Source of the DNA: JAQVIJ01 sp041287365
GTDB lineage: Bacteria > Desulfobacterota > Dissulfuribacteria > Dissulfuribacterales > DYLC01
NCBI GenBank assembly: GCA_041287365.1
Contig: JBEULL010000028.1
Span: 1-31,527 of the forward strand
Direction of reading: 5' to 3'
Length of the DNA stretch: 31,527 bases
The notes below the pieces were generated by a model, which saw only the letters and a list, made by a program, of their open reading frames with translations, did not search any database and had not been told where the DNA came from. Positions 1 to 5,308 of this stretch are shown one piece after another; position 1 is the first letter of the stretch; the number at the start of each line of letters is the position of its first letter. Both the position numbers and the translations under genes were made by a program.

Positions 1-55
1 GAGTGAAGCCGCCTTGAAGTTTCTTGGCGCGAGAGAAATGTGAGTAGGTTGGCAT
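1..55 (-). CDS. Type IV prepilin, N-terminal start only (cut by window edge)
   Basis: Reading leftwards from the ATG at 55 gives MPTYSHFSRAKKLQGGFT before the window ends. A short basic leader followed by G-G-F-T is the start of a class III (type IV) prepilin, where the prepilin peptidase cuts after the second glycine. A perfect AGGAGG (complement of 61-66) lies five bases upstream of the ATG, which fixes the start. The gene lies just downstream of the complete pilin gene on the same strand, so the two are probably co-transcribed or duplicated. Everything after residue 18, including the hydrophobic helix and Glu5, is outside the window, so the subtype (major or minor pilin) cannot be told. 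Confidence 0.72.
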   Translation of the reverse strand, partial: MPTYSHFSRAKKLQGGFT

Positions 56-77
56 GGCTGCCTCCTGAACTGCAAAG

Positions 78-110
78 GCCGCCAGGCCGGTTTGATTCCG
101 GCAAGGCGGC
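78..110 (-). terminator. GC-rich hairpin between the two pilin genes
   Basis: GCCGCC (78-83) pairs with GGCGGC (105-110), and CCGG (87-90) with CCGG (98-101), around a 7-base loop. It sits in the 82-base gap between the stop of the upstream pilin and the start of the next prepilin, just before the AGGAGG. No long U-run follows, so it may be an attenuator or mRNA-stabilising hairpin giving unequal expression of the two genes rather than a full terminator. The structure is seen directly; the role is inferred. Confidence 0.5.
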
Positions 111-137
111 GCTGATGTGCGAATGGTTACACTGACT

Positions 138-548
138 TTACGGAGTCAAGTCGCAGGTGATGTTGCCATTCCATGGGCCATTACAGGTGGCAGTGTATGT
201 TTTACCCCCCATCGTTGCGGTGGCAGTAACATTTATCGTGCTGGGTGAAGCTTCACCATTACAGTCACTATAGTTAGGAGTTATTGTAACAGCCTCTCCA
301 CTTGGAAGTGTTACGGCGGTATCACATGAACCAAGATTAGCAGGAGTATCATCAGATTTGCGCTGACAAAAAACTACCTGTTCCATGGCACAGCCCCGCG
401 CATAATCAACCAATTTAGATGCCTTTGCCTTCTGCCTGTATGCATTATACTGCGGCAGGGCTATCGCGGCCAGAATACCGATGATCGCGATGACGATCAT
501 CAACTCCACCAGTGTGAAACCTCTTTGATTCTTTACGTTCATAAACAT
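138..548 (-). CDS. Type IV pilin (PilA-like major or pseudopilin)
   Basis: Protein of 136 residues with the prepilin signature: leader MFMNVKNQRG, cleavage before F, then FTLVELMIVIAIIG with Glu5, and a long hydrophobic N-terminal helix ending near NAYRQKAK. The C-terminal head carries six cysteines, which suggests disulfide loops like those of other type IVa pilins. The start at 548 is preferred over an upstream in-frame ATG at 566 because AAAGGAG lies inside that extension, seven bases before ATG 548; ATG 542 is a further alternative. It would be the fibre subunit assembled in the inner membrane by an MshE/MshG-type machine such as the one at 22-31 kb. Another prepilin follows downstream. 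Whether it is the MSH major pilin or belongs to a separate type IVa system is not decided by the sequence. Confidence 0.9.
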   Translation of the reverse strand: MFMNVKNQRGFTLVELMIVIAIIGILAAIALPQYNAYRQKAKASKLVDYARGCAMEQVVFCQRKSDDTPANLGSCDTAVTLPSGEAVTITPNYSDCNGEASPSTINVTATATMGGKTYTATCNGPWNGNITCDLTP

Positions 549-743
549 GGCAATTCTCCTTTTCAAGTGTGTTTAAATTGTTTTTGGCTCTTTTTCAAGA
601 GGCTGTGAGGCCTTCGCCTCGAAACATTCAACTTAAAACTACATGGGAACAACATCAAACTCATACCAACACCTGCTTCATTTGCTCGATACTCTTTTTG
701 TGCACCTCCTTATTTTGTGATCAAATTTTCTTTTGTATTTAAA

Positions 744-759
744 AGCAAAAAGCATACCA
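744..759 (-). promoter_or_regulatory. Sigma-54-type -24/-12 promoter for the pilin gene
   Basis: On the minus strand the sequence is TGGTATGCTTTTTGCT. It has the TGG (-24) and TTGCT (-12) elements at the exact sigma-54 spacing, with ten bases between GG and GC. It points at the pilin start about 185 bases downstream, implying a long leader. Pilin genes driven by sigma-54 with an NtrC-type activator (PilR) are well known. The C of the canonical TGGCAC is replaced, so this is a good but not perfect match. No activator gene lies in the window. Confidence 0.55.
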
Positions 760-874
760 TTTAATAATATTGCAAAACATTCACTAATACCCTTCAAAAA
801 CAGGGCAAAGAGCCTAATTTCATGCAAGATGCCCATTTATGGCATTTCGAACATGACACAATTTGCGGCAAAAG

Positions 875-889
875 TGACAAAAATTGTCA
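875..889. promoter_or_regulatory. Possible enhancer (activator) site upstream of the sigma-54 promoter
   Basis: TGACAA-AAA-TTGTCA is a perfect 6+3+6 palindrome about 120 bases upstream of the sigma-54-like promoter, a normal distance for an NtrC/PilR-type activator. Further TGACA (854-858) and TGTCA (near 1030) half-sites occur around it. The palindrome is seen directly; binding by a PilR-like regulator is inferred. Confidence 0.35.
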
Positions 890-1047
890 GCCCTTGGCTG
901 CGAAATTGAACACAAGGGCTTTAGCGCTCAAAGACGACAATCAAGGCCTCACACACAAGATCCTAAAGCAGTTCGCAATCATTTCAAAACGAGAAGACAA
1001 AATTTGCAGGCGAAAGCATAGTCATTGGCTGTCATGCAATAACTATA

Positions 1048-1188
1048 GGGAGGTTCCAAAAATTGAGAGTTTTGTTAAATAGCAAGGCGCGAGAAGGCGA
1101 AAAAGCTAAGCATCCCCTTCGTATGTGAGCATTTTTCGCTGACAAGCAACGCAGCTATCAGGCAAAAGAACATTTTTTTGAACTTCCC
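1048..1188 (+). mobile_element. MITE-like palindromic element, copy A
   Basis: A 141-base non-coding block that recurs in inverted orientation at 12122-12259 with about nine substitutions and one 3-base indel by eye. Its ends are degenerate inverted repeats (GGGAGGTTCCAAAAATTG at the left, complement of TTTTTGAACTTCCC at the right). The centre is a long imperfect hairpin built from GCGAAAAAGCT and the matching AGCATTTTTCGC around a short CTTC loop. No open frame of note. This is the architecture of a miniature inverted-repeat element. No clean target duplication is visible around this copy, and no transposase gene with matching ends is in the window. Confidence 0.7.
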
Positions 1189-1234
1189 TTTATGTTTTTG
1201 AAACTTCCATGTGGTTATTCCCTGACGTAAGTGT

Positions 1235-1240
1235 TATAGT
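1235..1240 (+). promoter_or_regulatory. Extended -10 promoter motif before the FKBP gene
   Basis: TGTTATAGT contains TATAGT preceded by TG at the extended -10 position, 58 bases upstream of the FKBP start. There is no good -35 hexamer at normal spacing, which is common for extended -10 promoters. The motif lies just outside the right end of the palindromic element. Confidence 0.35.
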
Positions 1241-1297
1241 TACAAGAGTAAAGCGGCTGTAATGCCCTTTTGCTGGAATTTCAATAAGGAGAACTTT

Positions 1298-1831
1298 ATG
1301 AGAACAGTTTCAAACGGCGATGTGGTTACTCTGCACTATACCGGCACACTGGACAACGGCGAGGTATTTGGCTCAAGCATCGGTGGGCAACCACTTCAGT
1401 TTCAAGTCGGTTCAGGACAGATCATTCAAGGATTCAACGACGCTATATTGGGTATGGAGATTGGTTCGGAGCGTTCTTTCACTCTTACACCCGACATGGC
1501 ATACGGCGACCACGACGACAGCCTTGTGCACTTGCTGCCACGCTCCATGATAGGTGACCAGTTCACGCCGGAGACAGGCATGACCATCGGTATTCAGATG
1601 GAAGACGGCATGAGAATGCCCGCCACCATCATCGCGGTCACAGACGAAAACCTCACCATCGACATGAATCCGCCTCTTGCAGGCAAGACTCTGCATTTCA
1701 AGGTGCAACTGATAAATGTCACTGATGCCTCTGCAGGTGAAGGTTGCAGTTGCGGCTGCACCAGCAGTGGAAGCTGCACAACAGGCAAAAGCAGTTGCGG
1801 AAGCGGCGGCAGTTCCTGCGGTTGCTGCTGA
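1298..1831 (+). CDS. slyD: SlyD-like FKBP peptidyl-prolyl isomerase with cysteine-rich tail
   Basis: A 177-residue protein. The N-terminal FKBP half (GDVVTLHYTGTLDNGEVF, then GSGQIIQGFNDAILGMEIG) is interrupted by the SlyD insert-in-flap domain (about residues 70-120) and closes with NPPLAGKTLHFKVQL. The tail from about residue 147 has eight cysteines among glycine and serine (GEGCSCGC, then SC, SSC, SSCGCC), as in SlyD proteins that bind nickel, zinc or copper, but it lacks the histidines typical of E. coli SlyD. It should act in the cytoplasm as a folding catalyst and metallochaperone. The start at 1298 is chosen over 1262 because AAGGAG lies at 1286-1291. The gene is monocistronic, with a terminator behind it and rsmB converging on it. 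A second SlyD-like gene lies at 15236. Confidence 0.88.
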   Translation: MRTVSNGDVVTLHYTGTLDNGEVFGSSIGGQPLQFQVGSGQIIQGFNDAILGMEIGSERSFTLTPDMAYGDHDDSLVHLLPRSMIGDQFTPETGMTIGIQMEDGMRMPATIIAVTDENLTIDMNPPLAGKTLHFKVQLINVTDASAGEGCSCGCTSSGSCTTGKSSCGSGGSSCGCC

Positions 1832-1866
1832 TATCGGCATATCAAGATTACCATTCTGATTGCCAG

Positions 1867-1898
1867 AAGGGCGGGCCACGCTCGCCCTTCACTTTTTT
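1867..1898 (+). terminator. Rho-independent terminator of the FKBP gene
   Basis: AAGGGCG (1867-1873) pairs with CGCCCTT (1883-1889) and is followed by CACTTTTTT. It lies in the gap between the FKBP stop and the convergent rsmB stop. The U-run exists only on the plus strand, so it serves the FKBP transcript best. Confidence 0.85.
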
Positions 1899-1928
1899 CC
1901 TTACCTCTTTTACCGATTCTGCATCTTT

Positions 1929-3371
1929 TTATATCTTTTTTCTTTTAAGCAACGCCATAAAAAAGAGATCAGGACCGTTTTCTTCCGGCATAATACTGAT
2001 GAAACGCTGTTGTGCCAGCAATCCGCCAGCCTCTTTTGGCAGAAATTCCTTTGGGTTTACCGATTCAAAATCCTTTCGAGCATTCAAAAATGCAGCCAAC
2101 ACACCTGTTGTCTCTTCTGGTTCAGGAGTGCAGGTGGCATAACACAGAAGTCCGTCAGGCATCAGAAGAGACGCCGCCTGATGAAGAAGTTTCATCTGTT
2201 TTACGGCGGACTCCTGAATGAATCGCTCCGTTCGATTCCATTTGATATCCGGATGCCTTCGTATAGTTCCAAGACCGCTGCACGGCGCATCCAGCAATAT
2301 CTTGTTGAAACGCATGGACGTCAACTGCTTGTAATCATTCAAAACAAAAATGGATTTCAAACCGAGCCGACGAGTATTTTCTCTCAATCCATTCAGCCTG
2401 GCATTACTGATGTCGTATGCAATGATTTTTGCTTCATCACTTGTCAATTCAGCAAGATGAGTGGTCTTTCCACCCACACCGGCACAAAAATCCAAAATAA
2501 CGTCATGGGGTTGAGGGTGAAGACAATATGCCGCAAGCTGTGCCGCCTCGTCCTGCACCTGAAAGAATCCCTCTGCAAAGCCGGGAAGTGTTGCAGGATT
2601 TCCAAAAAAATCGTCCAACCATAGGGCCTGAGGGCTGTATTTACCTGGTCTTGCGGAAAAACCGGCTTGGCGCAAAGACTCGATGAGGGCATCTCGAGTT
2701 GTTCTGAGGTTATTGACACGAAGACAAAGCCCGGCCTTCTGGTTATTCCAACGGCAGAGGCTGAAAACCCCGTTCGTGCCAAATCGAGCTTCCCAGCGTT
2801 TCAAAAGCCAGATGGAATGCGAAAAAAGGATCGAAAGCCGCTTCATGGCCGGCAGCCCATCAAGACGACGCCGCAATTCAGGAGAAAGACTGCAAGGATT
2901 TGCGCGTGATTCTGAAAGTCTTCGAGCCACTGCATTGACCAGCCCTGCGGCCCATGAATGTCTTCCGGCCTTCACGATCTTCACTGCCTCGTTCACAGCA
3001 GCGGAGACAGGCACTCGATTCAAAAAATCTATCTGAAAGGCACAGAGCTCAAGAACGGTCCGCAGCTCGAGCGGCAGGTCTTTTTCACGAAGAAAGGCAT
3101 CTATGCGCCAGTCCAACCAGGTCTTATGTCTCAACACTCCATAGACCAATTCGTGCAGCAGGGCATTTTCAAAAGAAGGAATGAATGAATCGCGAGTATG
3201 GGCATCGATCAGCCTGGAGACGGGCTTGCGCATGCCCTCGGCCGGTTTCTGCCAGTCCATCAGGACAGACAAGGCCAGGGACCTGGCGGAAACAGGTTTT
3301 ATCAAATGATTCGTGATGTTACTGAATTGTCGGTGTGACAAATACAGACCCTGCCGCAATGGGGTTTCCAC
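1929..3371 (-). CDS. rsmB: 16S rRNA (cytosine-967 C5)-methyltransferase
   Basis: Up to 480 residues. An N-terminal NusB-like RNA-binding domain (about residues 28-155, ending AAGLVNAVARRL) precedes a Rossmann SAM methyltransferase domain. Visible motifs are FCAGVGGKTTHL (motif I, near 295-306), DAPCSGLGTIRRHPDIKW (motif IV, Cys364) and YATCTPEPEE (motif VI, Cys414, the expected catalytic cysteine). This order matches RsmB/Sun, which methylates C967 of 16S rRNA. The longest frame overlaps the end of fmt by 53 bases and is longer at the N terminus than E. coli RsmB (429). A TTG just past the fmt stop (about 22 codons in) is a plausible real start, but no clear ribosome site decides it. It is last in the chemoreceptor-def-nuclease-fmt-rsmB series. 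Confidence 0.92.
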   Translation of the reverse strand: METPLRQGLYLSHRQFSNITNHLIKPVSARSLALSVLMDWQKPAEGMRKPVSRLIDAHTRDSFIPSFENALLHELVYGVLRHKTWLDWRIDAFLREKDLPLELRTVLELCAFQIDFLNRVPVSAAVNEAVKIVKAGRHSWAAGLVNAVARRLSESRANPCSLSPELRRRLDGLPAMKRLSILFSHSIWLLKRWEARFGTNGVFSLCRWNNQKAGLCLRVNNLRTTRDALIESLRQAGFSARPGKYSPQALWLDDFFGNPATLPGFAEGFFQVQDEAAQLAAYCLHPQPHDVILDFCAGVGGKTTHLAELTSDEAKIIAYDISNARLNGLRENTRRLGLKSIFVLNDYKQLTSMRFNKILLDAPCSGLGTIRRHPDIKWNRTERFIQESAVKQMKLLHQAASLLMPDGLLCYATCTPEPEETTGVLAAFLNARKDFESVNPKEFLPKEAGGLLAQQRFISIMPEENGPDLFFMALLKRKKI

Positions 3372-4302
3372 GCAGATACTCAGCCACTTGCATACGGCGC
3401 TTACCCGGTGCCAGTATCTCTCTTATCAGCAAGGCGCTGCGGCCGTCTTTGCCGCAGACTACCAAAAGCCCCCTCTCATCAGCGAATAGGACTGTGCCTG
3501 GAATTTCGGCAGGCTGGTGCTGAACTTTCACAGAAACCGCCTTAAAAAGCCTCAGTTGCAAGCCGTTCAAAAAGGAACAGGCGCCGGGTTTTGAATCCAG
3601 GGCACGTATCAGATTCACCAACTCTTCAGAGGGCCTTTGCCAATTGAGCAAGGCCATCTCCGAGGTTATTGGAGGGGCAAAACTCACGCCTTCAGACGGC
3701 TGCTCCACCGGCTTCAGGTTACCTGAGGCCAGCAGTGTCAGTGCATTCAGCAGAACCTCAGCCCCAAGCCGTGCCATTTGGTCATATAGTTCACTAAAGG
3801 TCTCTTCCGAGCCGATATTCAGACTGCGCTGTAACAAAATCGGGCCAGTATCCATACCGGCATTCATGCGCATGATGGTGATGCCGGTCTGAGTCTCTCC
3901 GTTTATCAAGGCCCACTGAATGGGCGCTGCACCACGATATTTCGGCAAAAGAGAGCCATGAACATTTATGGGCATGATCTTTGGAATATCCAGCAGAGTC
4001 TGAGGCAGTATCTGGCCGAAGGCTGCGGTTACGATAAGATCAGGCGCAAGTGCAGCGATTTCCTGCAAAAAAGCGGCATCCCGCACTTTTGCAGGCTGCA
4101 ACACACGAATACCCTGTGCCTGAGCCGCTGTTTTTACAGGACTGGGCTTCAAGGCCTTGCCGCGGCCTCGAGGCTTGTCAGGCTGTGTGACAACGGCCAT
4201 CACCTCATGACCAGCGGTTATCAATGCCTTCAAGCTCGGCACAGCGAACTCTGGCGTGCCCATAAAGACAATTTTGTATGAAAAACCCATATAAAAGCCC
4301 AT
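3319..4302 (-). CDS. fmt: Methionyl-tRNA formyltransferase
   Basis: Transfers a formyl group from 10-formyl-tetrahydrofolate to initiator Met-tRNA. The N-terminal domain shows FMGTPEFAVPSL, then QPDKPRGRGKALKPSPVK, the catalytic asparagine and histidine in NVHGSLLPKYRGAAPIQWA, and the aspartate in MDTGPIL. The C-terminal tRNA-binding domain follows (KPGACSFLNGLQLRLFKA). Length is about 327 residues, normal for the family. Three in-frame starts are possible (TTG 4311, ATG 4302, ATG 4290); 4302 has AAGG about ten bases upstream and is my choice. Its usual partner def lies upstream, but a nuclease-like gene separates the two. rsmB overlaps its end. Confidence 0.96.
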   Translation of the reverse strand: MGFYMGFSYKIVFMGTPEFAVPSLKALITAGHEVMAVVTQPDKPRGRGKALKPSPVKTAAQAQGIRVLQPAKVRDAAFLQEIAALAPDLIVTAAFGQILPQTLLDIPKIMPINVHGSLLPKYRGAAPIQWALINGETQTGITIMRMNAGMDTGPILLQRSLNIGSEETFSELYDQMARLGAEVLLNALTLLASGNLKPVEQPSEGVSFAPPITSEMALLNWQRPSEELVNLIRALDSKPGACSFLNGLQLRLFKAVSVKVQHQPAEIPGTVLFADERGLLVVCGKDGRSALLIREILAPGKRRMQVAEYLRGNPIAAGSVFVTPTIQ

Positions 4303-4337
4303 CAAGAGCAAGCCTTACCACACATGAGGCTTGAAGT

Positions 4338-4790
4338 TCAAATGGCACTTACAGCACTCATCACTCGCATATCCGCATACCTCGAAAACATCCTCTTAAA
4401 CCTTTCAAGACGCTCTATGTGCTCATTTACATTCGATGTGCTGAGATGGCTCTTACACTCCACTGCTATTACATCGGTATTGTCCACCACCAACAAATCT
4501 ATCTCCATGCTCTCTTCATCACGTATGGCCACCACATCCCCATGCACCTCGTGCACATCGATGCCACGCTCGCGAAACAACCTCACCACAGCAGGCCTGA
4601 CCATCTCCTCCACAAACTCGCCAAGCCGATTTCCAAGCTCGCCTATGGCCTTGCGCGTCTCACGTATCAAACGATCGGTCTTCTGAAATCTGCGATCGGT
4701 CTCCTTGAATTTGAGATCGGTCTCTTTATAGAGTTCCTTGATCTCATCAAAAAAATTCAATACATCCTCTTGTGTCAGTGCATGAGCCAT
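4338..4790 (-). CDS. PD-(D/E)XK-like nuclease-family protein with coiled-coil (DUF3782-like), short C terminus
   Basis: A 150-residue protein. After a short head (MAHALTQEDVLNFFDEIKEL) comes a heptad-type coiled coil made of repeated (K/E)TD units, then a region EFVEEMVRPAVVRLFRERGI, then a core with MEIDLLVVDNTDVIAVECKS. The E..D...(V)ECK arrangement is the PD-(D/E)XK nuclease signature, and the layout resembles the DUF3782 group. As I recall this group, members run on past the AV.GI strand for roughly 40 residues; here the frame stops at SAVSAI, so the C terminus looks trimmed. AAGGAG (complement of 4795-4801) sits inside the end of def, five bases before this start, so it is translated from the same message. 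The job is unknown; a link to N-terminal formylation or deformylation is not implied. Confidence 0.7.
   Translation of the reverse strand: MAHALTQEDVLNFFDEIKELYKETDLKFKETDRRFQKTDRLIRETRKAIGELGNRLGEFVEEMVRPAVVRLFRERGIDVHEVHGDVVAIRDEESMEIDLLVVDNTDVIAVECKSHLSTSNVNEHIERLERFKRMFSRYADMRVMSAVSAI
4673..4722 (-). repeat. 21-bp in-frame repeat coding heptads
   Basis: GATCGGTC on the plus strand occurs at 4673, 4694 and 4715, exactly 21 bases apart. On the coding strand this gives repeating seven-residue units of the KETDxxF type in the coiled coil of the nuclease-like protein. The number of units could change by slippage without breaking the frame. Confidence 0.65.
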
Positions 4791-4792
4791 AA

Positions 4793-5308
4793 TTACTCCT
4801 TCGATGCCGAATTCCGACATAATTTAGCCCATTTTTTACGAAAAAAGACCTTTTTGAGAGGGCTCAGGCGATCCACAAAACAGATACCGTTTAGATGATC
4901 GAGCTCATGCTGAATACACCGGGCAAGCAGGCCATTTGCCTCCATGCGAATCTCTTTGCCCTTGGAATCATAGGCCGAGACCTGAATCCGTTCAGCACGC
5001 TTCACCTTCTCGAAATACTCAGGCACACTCAGACAGCCTTCCACATCGCATATCTCGCCTTCTGCAGCGGTTATTACAGGATTTATGAGCACAATGGGGT
5101 TCGGCTTGGCATCCTCACCCCTCTGCCCGATGTCTATAACCACCACCTGCTGAAGCACTCCCACCTGATTGGCGGCAAGGCCTATTCCCTTGGCCTTGTA
5201 CATGGTCTCGAACATGTCCTCCACCAGTTTGAGAAGCCTCGTATTCAGTTCATTTACCGGTTTCGCCTTGGTGGACAGTATTTCGCTGGGATAGATCAGT
5301 ATTTTCAC
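4793..5308 (-). CDS. def: Peptide deformylase
   Basis: Removes the N-formyl group from nascent proteins in the cytoplasm. A 171-residue protein with all three family motifs: GIGLAANQVG (residues 41-50), EGCLSVP (metal-binding Cys92) and QHELDHLNG (His134, Glu135, His138). The start is GTG at 5308, inside the GTGTGA that ends the chemoreceptor gene, so the two reading frames overlap by four bases. This argues for translational coupling. The stop lies two bases before the ATG of the nuclease-like gene. Confidence 0.96.
   Translation of the reverse strand: MKILIYPSEILSTKAKPVNELNTRLLKLVEDMFETMYKAKGIGLAANQVGVLQQVVVIDIGQRGEDAKPNPIVLINPVITAAEGEICDVEGCLSVPEYFEKVKRAERIQVSAYDSKGKEIRMEANGLLARCIQHELDHLNGICFVDRLSPLKKVFFRKKWAKLCRNSASKE

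Larger units (their letters stand above)
549..1297. other. Gene-free interval of about 750 bases between pilin and FKBP genes
   Basis: Holds a long leader for the pilin gene with a small GAGGC hairpin near 607-620, a sigma-54-like promoter (744-759), TGACA/TGTCA motifs upstream of it, a 141-bp palindromic element (1048-1188), and an extended -10 motif for the FKBP gene. An 86-codon open frame at 822-1082 has no ribosome site or recognisable product and ends inside the repeat, so I do not count it as a gene. Confidence 0.6.

Noticed and set aside
549..566. Upstream in-frame ATG for the pilin gene
   Set aside because: The ribosome site lies inside this extension, and the longer leader is not needed for prepilin processing.
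822..1082. 86-codon plus-strand open frame in the pilin-FKBP gap
   Set aside because: No ribosome site, no recognisable motif, and its end lies inside the repeated palindromic element.
1412..1879. 155-codon open frame antisense to the FKBP gene
   Set aside because: Alanine/threonine-rich shadow of the cysteine-glycine tail; the FKBP frame is clearly the coding one.
4673..4722. Regularly spaced GATCGGTC units as a CRISPR array
   Set aside because: The units are only eight bases, 21 apart, in frame and code a heptad coiled coil.
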